From positions 33,740,730-33,804,729 of the forward strand of contig NC_088778.1 of assembly GCF_954871325.1 (NCBI RefSeq): a stretch of 64,000 nt of DNA, written 5' to 3'. A program made the position numbers and the translations under genes. Shown piece after piece: positions 14,601 to 25,189 of the stretch. The DNA is from Gordionus sp. m RMFG-2023. Lineage: Eukaryota; Nematomorpha; Gordioida; Chordodea; Parachordodidae. The stretch's first letter is position 1, and each line of letters opens with the position of its first letter. The notes beneath the pieces were generated by a model. It saw only the letters and a program-made list of their open reading frames with translations. It was not told where the DNA came from and made no database searches.

Positions 14601-17600
14601 TAATAAATAAACAGCATGCACACACGTGTAATATAAATAAACAACCTACGCATGTGTAATAAATAAACAACATGAACATGTGGAATAAATAAACAACATA
14701 CACATGTGTAATAACAAACAATATACACATGTTTGATAAATAAACAACATAAGGAAAAAAAAACATAAACTACTAGACCTGCCATAATCAAAAAGTTTAG
14801 TTTGATGGATTTTTAATGACTTAAAATGATAAAAAGGCCATCATGCTTTATATAAGTATTGATAAAATATTTTGTAAAATTTACGAATTTAGCAAACTTT
14901 ATTCGAATAATTATGCATATTTGCCTAAATCAAAATATAAAATAATTTAAATACAAACTCGAAAGAATATTATTTTATTTTAAAAGTTTCTTAACTTTGG
15001 AAATAAATTTCGCTTTACTAACTATTTTGGGCTTCTATGAACGAAGGGAGGACGCATGTTTTAGCAACGCTTATTCATTAAACTAAAAAAAAAAAAATTT
15101 CTCTAAGGCCACATTTTGAATGGGGAATTGGAATGGTTAATTATAAAAAAAAATTTTCTTTCTAAGTTTATTTCTGTAATGTTAAATTACTTAACTTAGA
15201 CTATTTATATTGTGCCTTGATCAAGTTTTTAGCCTGAAAAATGGAATTTACTCTCTAAGTTGAGTTTCAACTTGAAGATTGATTCGAATATTGGTGAAGT
15301 AAAACATGGTTACGCTGTTTTATAGTTGACTAAAGTTGGGTAGTTAAACAACACTAATTTTGCTTGTGATTAGAGTTTAAAAATTGCATCCATTTTTAAC
15401 CTGATAAAATTCTTTATTCATCATCAACAATATATCATTTGGTCTTCCTTATATACTTTTGGTAGAGGACAAAACATCCCGAGAAACATTACTCTATTCC
15501 AACATTTTCTCTCTTTTAAATTGTAAATATGATAAAGCGATAATGAATTATAATACATCATAACAACAAAGAAGTGATAAATAGAATCAGATTTATATTT
15601 GACAGTTCAAGATAAAAATTATTGTAAACAAACAAAAGTTTACCTATTTAAAATAGGTTTAATTATTTTAAGGCAATGAGGGTTATTAGCTAGTATATAT
15701 TTATTTATATATATATTTATATATATTATTTTATTTGAGATTTAGATAAAGATATATCTTCACTTTTCATATTTTTTATTAAATAAATCCATAGTTTAAA
15801 TAACCAACTTCCATACCTACCTTAATGTAATCTCTTTTTTTAAAATATGATTATTAATTTTTTTCAAAGTAAAACATTATTAAAATACATAATTTAATAA
15901 TATTTAATCCGCAGGTTGGCGTTAATTGTTTAATAAATTATACCATAATATATATATTAAATATTATAAATACCATAAAGGAATATCTAAATATAAAGGC
16001 TAAAAGTATTATAAAATAAGTTCACTAGCCAATAAAGTCAAGTGTGGATATTACGAAATACAATACGATATTGAATAGTATATTCACCGGTCAAATATGT
16101 TCAAAATTCAAATAAAAAGATTTTTAAGAGAACATTAACACGCTTGAAATAGTTTGATCATACCCACCTTGTAAAATGTCTAATTCTTGTATTACATACC
16201 TCTTGGATGCCCCCCCCCCTAAATATTAGGGGACCAATAAATAAGCATTATTGGGATCACGTGATGTTATTTCTTCCTTTTTTCAGACATATTTTTCATT
16301 TTTTTTTCAAGAATACGTCCATCATATTTATATTTAACATTTCGGAGGCAATAAAAACATTTATTTATTTTATCTTTTTTTTACGGGTAATTATATAAAC
16401 GTTGAACCTTTTTTATCTGTTAAATCTCTTTGAATTCTTAGCGGCGCGATTGCGATCGCGATTTAACAGCTGATCGATTTTTAAAATCATCTGTTCATTT
16501 TAATTCAATTCATAGTAATAATCTAAGAAATGATGATTTTAATTTAAAAAAATTGATTTCATAAACATATTTTAAAAAAACTGTCAGCTGTTAGATCACG
16601 TTCACAATGGCGCCACTATGAATTCAAGGTAATGAGGCAAATTAAGGAAAAGGTAAAGTACATCTGTCAATCAAGTAAATATGAATTGGCATAAAAATTA
16701 TAAAGGTATTGCAAAACTATTATACCAAATATCCAATAAACAGCTGACATTCTATATCATATTAAATTGATATTCATATTTTATTTACACCCTTACGAAT
16801 GGAATCTCATATGGTATTTTTATTCTAGATTGTATAAACATCTTCTTTTTTTAAAACATTATATTTTTTGGTTAAAATTTTTATAATTTTGCTATGGCGA
16901 AGGAATACTGAGAAATATGGTATTATTTATTATAAATTTTGAGAATGACATAATTACATTGGAAATATTCTAAGAAACCTGTGGAATAATAATAAATGTA
17001 AATAAAATAATGTGCAATAAAAAAAATTGCTTATCAAGTTTGGTTTCTCATCATTAAATTATTTTTTAAAGAAAAATCATATGGTGATTACTTTATCATT
17101 CATTTCCCCAAGTCTGTTATTGTTAATAAATTATTAGAAAAATAATATATCATTTTGTTTTAGTTTAGGCTTTTCTATTTAAATATGGGATAAGCGTTAC
17201 CTCGAATCCCGATTTAACAGCTGACAGCAGTTTAATCCTGTTTTATGGCATCAATTTTTCTCTATTAAAATCCTTATTTCTCAGATCATTATTATGGAAT
17301 TGAGAATTAAAGATAAAAAAAAACATAGTTTTAAAAAAAATCGATCAGCTGTTAAATCGCGATCACAATCGCGCTGCTACGAATTCAAGGTCACAATTTA
17401 TAACCGAAATCTAAAAAAAATTTAAACACCGTGTCGTATTGGGATATGGAATCATGTGGGATTCGGAATCCCAAACTAGGAGATTCGAGATCTTGAATCC
17501 CCACGTTTGATTCGGGATATATATTTTTTTTAAATATTTGGAATCCCCATGAAAAAAATAATAAAATATTATAATTACTTTTTCTTCTCTTATTTTCCGG

Positions 17601-20600
17601 CTGGCTTCATTATAATTAAAAGGCCAAAATAAGGGATTTAAAAAGAGAATTTAAAAAAATAGTATAAAATGAAGGCATATAATAAATAAAAAGAAATAAA
17701 TAAAATAATACGCCAGCTTGCGGATTTAATTTTATATAATTTATATTGTAAAATTTTAGTTTTTTTTAAAAAAAATAATATTTAACTATTATTAATTTAT
17801 GTTACCATCAGACCCCCCCCCCCCTTCTTCCTATGGCTATGGCCCTGGCTCTAATATACATTCTATTCAACGATTATAATATATCCAAAATATCATAAAA
17901 TTTATAAAAGAAAAAAATTATTTATAATTTAATTTCTATTCTATATCTAAAAAAAAATATGTACAAAAAATAATAAAATATTTTAAAAAAAGGATGTAAC
18001 TTTGCCTATTTTATTTATAGCATGGCATGTCATGGCATAAATAATATTAAATAATAATTTAAAAAAATTACATTATGCGATAAATAAAATAGGAACTTGT
18101 TGAAATTTATTTTTTTAAATAATAATAATTTCTTTTTATTTGTAATTGTATTGTTTAATTTATTTTTTTTCATTTATAAAATAATAATTGAAAATATAAG
18201 ATAGAAATGCTATAAAAAAACAAATTTTATTAAATAAAAAATAAAAAGAATCAGCACAGACTTTGCAAAAAAAAAAAAAATTGGTGGGGGAGAATGGAGT
18301 AATCTGGTGAAGATTTTATATGCTGTTATATAAAATTTAATAAATAAATATATTTTTGGTATCACGTAATTACAGAGAAACCATTACAGAGAAATTATAG
18401 AGAAACTTTTACAGAGAAAACAATTATAGAGAATGTCGTTTATAGAGATTTATTTTACAGAGAATGATTTTATAGAGAATTTTTTATAAATAATTTTATT
18501 TAAGGAATGATTATTTTATAAAAAATGTTAATCTATTTTGTATAAATTTGTTGCGCATACATAGGGGAAAAAAAATACACTATTTGTATTAATGTTACAT
18601 ATTATAATTACCTTATATAAGAGAATAATTGGGTATTTTTTATTGTAATGAAATGAAAGGTTATTAATCAAACAATTGTTAAAAATTTTTATAGATGTTG
18701 AGGAATTTATCAACATTCTCAAACAAAGTAGGGCCAATTAATGAGAATTAATTGAATATATGTTTAATCATTAATTAGGTTTTTATTAAAATCTTATGAT
18801 ACTATTAAAAATATAATATTTCATTATATAAATTAACCTTCATGCAATTTTATCTTCATAATATTCATTTAATAACTAAAAAAAAATTAATGCTAATAAT
18901 AAAGTAAATTACAACCTATATATCCTGATACACCAGAGTTGTTATGATACTTTTCATATTTATCTAGATAGATACATGGTCTAAAAAGCTCACTATACCA
19001 AGATTTATAAATACAATTTTCTATTTTAATCATGTAAGATGAGTGTAAAATATCAAAATAAAATTTATTCAGTTTGATATTTCATATATAAAAGAAAATT
19101 TGTTTATTAAAACAGTTTTCTATACCAAATCCTAAATTATGCTATTATTTATTTTTTTTTACATAATATTTTATTTCTAAAGATAATATTGGCTGAGAGA
19201 TAGTAAAATAAATTGCAAGGGTCCTAGGAAAAACATTCAATACGCAGTTATATTATTGCATCACTGATTTAAAATCAATGAAAGGCTTCAAATTACGGCT
19301 AAACCGTTTTACAACACTAATCACAAATAAATTAATTATTGGCTTAAAAGTAGGCTTGAGTCAACTCTTGAGTCTGAGTCAAATTTTTCGATTCAAAATT
19401 TGACTGAGTTTAGGGATAAGCCGGCATGGCGGCCAAGAAGCCGGCTTGGCTCAGCCGTTTAACAACACTCGTAAGCCAAGAAGCGGGTTAGGATCAGCCG
19501 TTTAACAACACTAATCACAAATCGGCTTGAGCAAACTCTTGAGCCTGAGCAAATTTTTTGGCTACGACCTCGAGGTCGGAGCCGATAAAACTCGGCTTTT
19601 TAACAACACTATATTGCAGCCCGTTTAAATTATCTTTATTTTCTTTCGTATGTAACAATTACAACACCAAATCACGTGATTAAATTATTTTTTTTTATAA
19701 ACAGTGAAGAAAAAATGAATAAATAAAACAAACTGTATTCTTCTCGAAAAAAAAATATATTTGAAAAACGTCCATAAATGTCAATTGTAAATCGACAGAT
19801 AACAACACACTCCAACTCCAGCATTATTATATATCACACAAAAACTAGAAAATTTAAGAAATATATTGCACAAAAAGCATATGTTTTTTTTTATATATGA
19901 AGCGGAAATAAGAAAATACTGAGAAACGTTGAGTATATGTGTGTCATATGGGGGTATGGAATTCGTGGGGATTCGGAATCTCTTGATTTAAAATCCTTTA
20001 CCGAGGGCGAATTAATAAAAAAATTTTAAATCCGATTTAACCCGGAAATGTATTCTAAGGATGCTTGGAGTTTTTACCCTCTAAATTTCAGCCATAGACA
20101 TTTTCGGTATTTTTTTTAATTTATATGAAAAATCCACTTAGGAGCAGTTCTAAAGTTCGTGGCAAAATTGTTTGAAATAGACAGTTTGGGTACTCTATTA
20201 CTTGCCGGAAATACGATTCCTGTAAAATGAGATTTTCCAAATCTAATAATCGCCCTTAGTTAAATGATTTTATGATTGAGAGATTCCGAATCCCCATACG
20301 ACATATATATACATACAAATTATACGTGTGTTATATTTTTAATACATTTTATTTTTTTATTCTTTGTCATTTATGAATTCAGAGTTGTATACGCTTTCGG
20401 CCCCGAATGTAAACTCCCGGTTACGGAAATAGTTCCCACTTTGGTGACTCCCAAAACGCTGGGCACGCTCAGGTTAGCCGACTACGTAGCCCACGAATGC
20501 CTACACCATTGTGCCCCCGGACCTAACAGGGAACAGATTAAAAAGGTTTCCTCTTTTCCCACCACCACCCCCCCCCCTCTTCAGCGTTCGAGCGTCAATT

Positions 20601-23380
20601 TCCATTTTAAAGGGAAGATATTTAAGGGTCTAAAAAGTGAATGGTACTCTTTGGCTCATTTATGAAATCACTTCCTAGATACCCACGCCCCCCCCCCGGG
20701 ACATGATTGAGGGAATAAATTATTTATTTTTAAAAAAGAAGGTTAATTAATTTTTAACACTTTGCAGATCGGTCAAATGCCTGTTGTCATGCTACCTTTG
20801 CAATTGGATCCCACGCCACCCGTATCGGGTGATGATCCGGTCCTTAGATGCATAGTGCTTAGACCTTTCGTGAGTGCCGACTTTATGACCGGGGTAGCTG
20901 CGAGACCCGGCGTTCATTTACCCTTTCAGGTTCGGAAATTTTTTTCAATTTATAAAATTTGTTACTAATGATATTAATACTAATTTAAACCGCATTCGTC
21001 GTAATAAATATGATATTTAGCGAAACGCCTTTCAATGGCGTCTATACTACAGCTGACATCGATGTCTGTAACACTTCTAATAAACGAATCAGGGTTATTC
21101 CATGTCAAATCAGAAAAAACCTATATGCAGACGACCCCTTACGATATAAAAATTCTGTTATCTATAATTTGGACCAAATATTGGCCTCCTCTTAGCTTCT
21201 ATACTTTCGAAGATATTTAGGATACCGCATGAGAAATTTTTTTTTGGCCAATGTCGCCTGTAATCATTAAATAAAATAATTGATTAAAAATTACGCAATT
21301 ATATATCAAAATTAGTGTTGTCAAGCGGCTCGTTTTGAGCCGATTTTTAAAATAGCTAACTCATATGTTTTAGCCAGAAAAATATTGCCTCAGCCTCGAG
21401 ATTTTGATAATAAATGTCTAAAACCTTGGCTCCTTCTATTAGCAAAATCTTCAGGTTGTAATATTTTTTCTGGATGAAGTATTGAATTAGCAGTTTTTAA
21501 AAATTGGCTCAAAACGAGCCGTTTAACAACAACTAATCAAAAAGAAGCCTGTATTTTTTTAAAATTTTCTAGGACTTTTATAAAGCAAAAATGGGCATCT
21601 CAGATTTTTTTTTATTCGGATCTACATTACTATTACCACCATTATATATGGGTGTAAAAAAAAATATTTGAGGGAAGTCTTTTACTACTTCATAAATAAA
21701 ATCGAAAAAAATTAAGTAATTTTTTTTTTTATATTAGCGTTTTATTTTAATTAACCGAATATTCAGAATAATGTTTCTATATTTCTATATAATGACAACC
21801 TATCTACGCGAAGTTACCATCTACCAGACCATAAATTTTTATATAATTATAAAAAATATGTTGTTTATACATAATTATAAGGCTTGCTTTATTAATAATT
21901 AATTTTCGTTCCTTATTTCATATTATGTCAACATTTTTTTTTTAATATCTCGTTCGGATCGGGGAAAGGCACCTGTTTCATTCTAAAAAAAACGAAATAT
22001 ATGAATTAGAATACCGATTTAATAAATAAAAAAAAATGGCGTACTTTTGTATATATTCTAATTTTTCGGTTGCATGCAAACCTTTCCTGGGGGGGGGGCG
22101 TGTAAGTTACTTCCTGTCGGCGTGAAACTGTGGTTAAAATTTGCTACTCGGGTAGATGAAGAGTGTCGCCTATACATTGGTGATGTCCGCAAGGGTGTTC
22201 CGTTTTCTCATTCTTTTTTTCATGACTAAAGCCAATAACCAATTTGAGTCATATATGCATGTCATGGTAGCCCAATATATTTTTAAACGTATTACTTTCA
22301 TCTTCGTTACCCCAAATTTCCTATTGTAGTTTTTGTTGCACTCGTATACATTTTTTTTACATAAAACGTTCCGATCCAAGAGGAATCCGCTACATGAATT
22401 TTTGTTCCTGCGATTGGCCTTGCTTTCAAAAATAGTTATTAAAAGATAACTTCCTCTGCATCTTATAACTCACCTTTTGTCATGAATTCAAGTTTATATT
22501 ATTATTTGGAAAGCTCCATTGGTGCTGTTATTTGATCAGCTCGGGTCCCCTGTAAACTGGCTCTTGGTGCTAGCCTTTTCACTCTGCCTCCAACACTGCC
22601 ACATGCGCTAACTTTCGTGCGCAGTAGCGGGAAAATGTCATTCTGTTGGAATGTCAAAATCTTTCGAGTGATGACAATATATTTGAAAAGTTTTTTTCAA
22701 TTTTTATACTGGGCTTCCGATTCGTAGGGAAAAATTTTGTAGAAATTATCACGTAGAAACATTATTACGAATATTAGGTTAATTAAAATGAAACGCCATC
22801 TATAGTATAAAAAAATATTTTTCATTTTTTTTACTAGTTTTTGTTGATTTTGCTTATGAAGTCATAGAGACTTCACTCTAATTTTTTTTTAAACAATAAT
22901 ATAAAATGGTGATTGTAATGTTTATCCTAAATTTTATTTTTTAAAAAAAATCGGATATTCCCGATTTTTCTTGGGGGGGATTTTAAATTTAATTCTGTAA
23001 GTAAGAAGTCTAGAAAATTTTTTAACCTAATTTGATGCAAGATTCATCAAATATAATTGCTTAATCAAAAGTATCAGAGGCTAGGAGGCTAAAAATTTTG
23101 CCCAAATACAGATTATACGATCTTTAAGCTGTATGCGAAATTATATGAATACCTAAAACGATCGGCCAAATCCTGATCGATTATGCATGAAATGACCCAT
23201 TATCCATCTTAAGTTAAAATATGGTTAATTTACCTTAGTTCAATCATGCAAAATATAAAAATGAAAAAAAAATAGATCTTGGACGAAATGGTCGATAAAA
23301 TAACGAACACGGTGGAAGGGGTTTCGCGGGTTTTATACGATTTAACTGCTAAGCCTCCCGGGACGACGGAATGGGAGTAA
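2533..23380 (+). CDS. GMPS: GMP synthase (glutamine-hydrolysing), 3' fifteen exons; 5' end outside window
   Basis: The enzyme amidates XMP to GMP using glutamine and ATP in cytosolic purine synthesis. Fifteen exons with GT-AG borders and matching phases give about 722 residues ending in the invariant tail TTEWE. In order: the end of the class I glutaminase domain (YGVQFHVEV), the ATP-pyrophosphatase P-loop LLLSGGVDS and IDNGFLR, a long insertion, then [56 protein letters not shown] and [14 protein letters not shown], all diagnostic for the animal GMPS C-terminal dimerisation/XMP region. The equivalent part of human GMPS (from memory) is about 490 residues, so this protein is clearly longer. 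Most of the excess lies in exons 3-6. The glutaminase FHPE motif reads FHVE, keeping the catalytic His and Glu. Glutaminase exons with the nucleophile Cys were not found in 1-2532 and must lie upstream. Individual exons are listed separately. Confidence 0.96.
3064..3232 (+). CDS. GMPS: GMPS exon 2: ATP-pyrophosphatase P-loop
   Basis: Starts after TAG at 3061-3063 and encodes [18 protein letters not shown], then [16 protein letters not shown] and GLPIK. SGGVDS is the PP-loop that binds pyrophosphate of ATP. It ends in phase 1 before gttcct. The following intron is only 101 bp and contains a (TA)n run. Confidence 0.95.
3334..3490 (+). CDS. GMPS: GMPS exon 3: VVNASNRFL segment and start of insertion
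   Basis: Phase 1 joining gives [15 protein letters not shown], matching human KVINAAHSFYNGTTTLP. The remainder ([13 protein letters not shown], then an Asn/Pro-rich stretch) has no counterpart in human or fly GMPS and begins the lineage-specific insertion. It ends in phase 2 before gttggt, which fits exon 4 exactly. Confidence 0.85.
3851..4738. repeat. 79-bp minisatellite, about 11 copies
   Basis: Units begin at 3851, 3930, 4009 and every 79 bp to 4720, each with GATATTTATTAGGCTTACAA and TAATGTACGATAGAA. Copies differ by only one to three substitutions, so homogenisation is recent. Lies in the intron between GMPS exons 3 and 4. Confidence 0.95.
5195..5312. mobile_element. GC-rich hAT-like element G, fragment
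   Basis: Contains GAGACCTGCAGAGGTA and GGCCCGGCCCGGG, the end and core shared with copies near 39.3, 46.5, 47.4, 50.8 and 55.9 kb. Nested in the 4830-6030 element. Confidence 0.6.
5608..5852. repeat. (CTTT)n/(CCTT)n microsatellite
   Basis: About 240 bp of tetranucleotide repeats: CTTT at both margins and CCTT in the centre with one interruption near 5815. Confidence 0.97.
6190..6715. other. Unidentified, less AT-rich intronic segment
   Basis: Base composition is more balanced than the surroundings. A minus-strand open frame (6197-6418) contains [20 protein letters not shown] and [19 protein letters not shown], but I recognise no family and see no splice-site support. It could be an old transposon fragment. 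Confidence 0.3.
7140..7640. mobile_element. Decayed hAT MITE fragments (family T)
   Basis: Pieces such as GCTAAACGGCGTTATTGGC, CAATATTTTAGCC and GGACATCTATTTAACAAAATC match parts of the 11,595 and 21,313 elements but are rearranged. No clean ends seen. Confidence 0.45.
8065..8177 (+). CDS. GMPS: GMPS exon 4: insertion exon with Cys run
   Basis: Starts after CAAG (phase 2) and ends in phase 1 before gtaaaa. It encodes [20 protein letters not shown] and, near its end, [10 protein letters not shown]: seven cysteines in eight residues. Assignment rests on phase fit with both neighbours, a coding-like open frame in AT-rich intron, and the matching Cys-cluster style of exon 6. It lies inside a 6.3-kb interval between exons 3 and 5. 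Confidence 0.75.
9413..9708 (+). mobile_element. Family M MITE, copy 3
   Basis: Has TACCTAGACTGGACGATGCA at the left, CAGCTGGGGACGCCATTTTG inside and GTCCGTCTAGGTATTATTA at the right. It ends only about 50 bp before GMPS exon 5. Confidence 0.75.
9760..9891 (+). CDS. GMPS: GMPS exon 5: insertion exon
   Basis: Acceptor AG at 9758-9759; enters in phase 1 and leaves in phase 1 before gtatta. It encodes [15 protein letters not shown], which resembles human DEDRTPRKRISKTLNM in the same place, followed by a polar linker ([16 protein letters not shown]) absent from human GMPS. Confidence 0.82.
10003..10271 (+). CDS. GMPS: GMPS exon 6: Cys-cluster insert and return to conserved core
   Basis: Enters in phase 1 after AAG and leaves in phase 0 at CAG/gtgatc. 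The first part holds HCECCCAH and DVCRCC, then a non-conserved segment ([15 protein letters not shown]). The last 16 residues, [16 protein letters not shown], match human SPEEKRKIIGDTFVK, so the core resumes here. Confidence 0.88.
10329..10389 (+). CDS. GMPS: GMPS exon 7
   Basis: A 61-bp exon encoding [20 protein letters not shown], matching human IANEVIGEMNLKPEEVFLAQ. The intron before it is only 57 bp. Phase 0 in, phase 1 out. Confidence 0.95.
11281..11393 (+). CDS. GMPS: GMPS exon 8
   Basis: Encodes [29 protein letters not shown] and MLRAQ, nearly identical to animal GMPS. Phase 1 in, phase 0 out at CAG/gtttgt. Confidence 0.97.
11595..11824. mobile_element. hAT MITE family T, copy with target-site duplication
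   Basis: Begins TAGTGTTATTAAACGG and ends CCGTTTAACAAACACCTA. The flanks ATTTCGTT and ATTTTGTT form an 8-bp duplication with one difference. A 230-bp foldback in the intron between GMPS exons 8 and 9. Confidence 0.85.
12015..12120 (+). CDS. GMPS: GMPS exon 9
   Basis: Encodes [20 protein letters not shown], then [20 protein letters not shown] is the core of the GMPS C-terminal domain, completed by exon 10. Phase 0 in, phase 1 out. Confidence 0.97.
12329..12651 (+). mobile_element. Family M MITE, copy 4
   Basis: Left end AATGACAAATAATGATACC, then CTAGACTGACGATGCATTCA; CAGCTGGGGACGCCATTTTG in the left arm; inverted counterpart in the right arm. In the intron before GMPS exon 10. Confidence 0.78.
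12850..13265. repeat. Imperfect tandem repeat of roughly 65-70 bp, 5-6 copies
   Basis: Repeated AAAACTATGTTTAGCC, CTTTAGCTAACGAAAA and GTTCTTTCTAAGCCCCGG blocks alternate between two sub-types. The array ends just before the pyrimidine tract of GMPS exon 10. Confidence 0.8.
13311..13438 (+). CDS. GMPS: GMPS exon 10
   Basis: Encodes [18 protein letters not shown] and [19 protein letters not shown]. Phase 1 in, phase 0 out at CAC/gtatgt. It lies directly downstream of an intronic tandem repeat. Confidence 0.95.
13536..13670 (+). CDS. GMPS: GMPS exon 11
   Basis: Encodes [20 protein letters not shown], then [13 protein letters not shown], matching fly ATLLPIRSVGVQ. Phase 0 at both ends; 97-bp intron before it. 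Confidence 0.95.
14101..14264 (+). CDS. GMPS: GMPS exon 12
   Basis: Encodes [17 protein letters not shown], a Ser/Ala-rich insertion relative to human, then [20 protein letters not shown]. Ends in phase 2 at AG/gtgatt and is followed by the largest intron seen fully, 6.1 kb. Confidence 0.96.
14560..14765. repeat. Degenerate tandem repeat of roughly 30-35 bp
   Basis: Six or so units of ACACATGTGTAATAAATAAAC type. Each carries a CACATGTG or CACACGTG palindrome. In the large GMPS intron 12. Confidence 0.75.
16428..16630. mobile_element. Foldback MITE family R, copy 1
   Basis: Left arm GAATTCTTAGCGGCGCGATT and GATTTAACAGCTGATCG; right arm CAGCTGTTAGATCACG and TATGAATTCAAGG is its inverse. About 200 bp, within GMPS intron 12. 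Confidence 0.7.
17195..17392. mobile_element. Foldback MITE family R, copy 2
   Basis: The right arm (CAGCTGTTAAATCGCGATCA, CTACGAATTCAAGG) matches copy 1 and the left arm retains GATTTAACAGCTGAC. The outer left end is diverged. Confidence 0.65.
19330..19615. mobile_element. GTTGTTAAA-ended repeat block
   Basis: Three CCGTTTAACAACACT-type ends separated by CTTGAGTC/AAGCCGGCTTGG motifs suggest one or more overlapping hAT MITE copies. Boundaries are unclear. Confidence 0.45.
19945..20302. mobile_element. Inverted-repeat element, GGGATTCGGAATCTC family
   Basis: Left end carries CGTGGGGATTCGGAATCTC; the right end carries its complement GAGATTCCGAATCCCCATAC. About 350 bp, ending 80 bp before GMPS exon 13. 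A related fragment is at 17,430-17,520. Confidence 0.6.
20383..20545 (+). CDS. GMPS: GMPS exon 13
   Basis: Encodes [19 protein letters not shown], then [15 protein letters not shown]. Phase 2 in (completing Arg), phase 0 out before gtttcc. Confidence 0.96.
20768..20929 (+). CDS. GMPS: GMPS exon 14
   Basis: Encodes [18 protein letters not shown] and [19 protein letters not shown], matching animal GMPS (SQMPV, DFMTG). Phase 0 at both ends. Confidence 0.97.
21313..21535. mobile_element. hAT MITE family T, second copy with target-site duplication
   Basis: TAGTGTTGTCAAGCGGCTCG at the left and CGAGCCGTTTAACAACAACT at the right, flanked by ATCAAAAT and ATCAAAAA. 223 bp, in the last GMPS intron. 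Confidence 0.85.
22020..22640. other. Intronic segment of higher complexity, unidentified
   Basis: Lies in the last GMPS intron. It is less AT-rich than its flanks and includes a minus-strand open frame at 22170-22379 with no motif I recognise. Possibly an old repeat; no gene supported. Confidence 0.25.
23276..23380 (+). CDS. GMPS: GMPS last exon with stop codon
   Basis: Encodes [20 protein letters not shown] followed by E and TAA at 23378-23380. The C-terminal tail is universally conserved in GMP synthase and closes over the XMP site. Confidence 0.97.
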   Translation: MLDEMVDKITNTVEGVSRVLYDLTAKPPGTTEWE

Positions 23381-23492
23381 GACAATCGCCTCAGTAATCC
23401 CTAAATTTACAGAAATATTTTAAAACAATATTCTATACTCCTCTTCTTCGTTTTTTTTAAAAATATGATTATAAAACACAATGCTTGACTTT

Positions 23493-23498
23493 AATAAA
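23493..23498 (+). promoter_or_regulatory. Probable GMPS polyadenylation signal
   Basis: AATAAA lies 113 bp after the GMPS stop codon. It is the first canonical hexamer downstream, but the motif is common in DNA this AT-rich. Confidence 0.5.
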
Positions 23499-23499
23499 G

Positions 23500-25020
23500 G
23501 TATGTTATAATAATTATTACTGTAGCTCGATATTACGATAATATTTTGTATATAAAGCATATTTTATATATATATAAATTACTATATCTCATTGTTTTTT
23601 TTTTATTGTGTCTTGTTTATTAATAATAATAATAAAAAAATTAAATATGCTGACTATATTATTGATAATTTAAGAAACACATGTTATTGAGAATAAATAT
23701 TGTTTCTTAGACGGCTCAATTTGAGCCGATTTTCTAGGGTTTAACTAAATACTGCAAAAAAAAATGCTAAGATTGACATCACGTCGATCTAGAGTTGGAG
23801 TGCTCTACTCGACATTTTTCAAAATTTTTGAGTCATAAGTGGATAATAACTTATTTATTCCTCCCAATATATATATAAATGAAAACTAAGATTTAAAAAA
23901 ATATATATTAATTTTTGCCAAAGGTATAGCTCTGTCAAAAATTGATCAATAAGGCTTTTCCTATATTTGATTTTAAAACTTTAATGCTTGAGTTTCTCAT
24001 TTTAAACATTTTCGCAAGTGGAGCACTTCAATTCTAGGCTGACGATGAGGTAAGAAGTAAAATTATAGAAGGCACTGAATATCTAGGCCCGTCACTATGT
24101 GCATGATTAATATACTTACTAATTTATCAGGCAGTTTTTCCAGTTAATAAAAAAAAAACCAGTTATAACGAAAATAAAAATAACGGCACATCTTAGGCCG
24201 AGTGTCTTAAATATTGGATTTTAAATTACTATTCAAAAGTTAATTAACTTTTCTCTAAATATAAATAAATATCTCCCCCCCCCCCTATCCACGATCATAA
24301 ACATTTTTTTGAATTTTAAGGATTCTACTATCTTTATAAGATATTTTTATTTGTTGTTTATTTGACGCTGTGCCGTATCTTAATGACTTTCGAATTGAAC
24401 TGTCCTTTTCAGGAATTAATTTGTTTTACTTTTATTTTTCTTTAAACAAATTGACACCGAAACTTTAATTAGTCTATTTATTTTTTTCTTAAACAGAAAT
24501 TATTAAAATTACAATTTCAAAAAAAATTAAAAATTAATCCAAAAATTACAAATTATATTTTCCAACAAAAAAAATATCCTCGACTCACCATGAGTCTTCT
24601 CTTTCTTAAAACAAATAATTTCGCGTATATTACAATATTTATCCGCGCCATAAAATAATTTCACGACAAAAAATAAACAACAAAAATAATATTGTGACAG
24701 TTTACAAGTTTATTTAATCGATATAGAAAGTGTAAGATAGTTTTAAATCTAATATATTTCAAAAATTTGGTATGAATTTGATATTAAAAGTTTCTTAAAC
24801 TTTTGAAAGCACTAATTCCAAAGCTTAGATTAATATGTAACGCTTTAGGCTTTAATTTAATCTTCAATCAGCCTGGGTAAACGAATAAATTTAAATGTTT
24901 TTAGAAAAATACGAAAATTACTGATATTCATATTATCTAGATTCAAGAAAGAACGAAAATTCTAGAAGAACCGAAACAATTATAATAAAAAAGAAAATTA
25001 AATAAAACGAAATAAGTTAC
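23500..25020. other. AT-rich intergenic DNA
   Basis: Between GMPS and the next MITE. A C10 tract lies near 24,276 and a short family-T-like GGCTCAATTTGAGCCGATTT occurs at 23,714. I see no gene. Confidence 0.6.
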
Positions 25021-25024
25021 TACT

Positions 25025-25178
25025 ATCACTAGTGTTAATATTTTAGCCTAAGAAATATTGCATAAGTCTCCAGATTTCGATATTAGATGTCTAGGACCTT
25101 TGTGCCATCTGTGAGCAAAATCTTCAGGATTGAGTAATCTAGCCGTTTTTAAAAAATCAAGCCGTTAAACAACACTAC
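25025..25178. mobile_element. hAT MITE family T, partial copy
   Basis: Contains TAATATTTTAGCCTAAGAAA and ends AAGCCGTTAAACAACACTA. The left arm is truncated. Confidence 0.6.
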
Positions 25179-25189
25179 TCGACATTCTT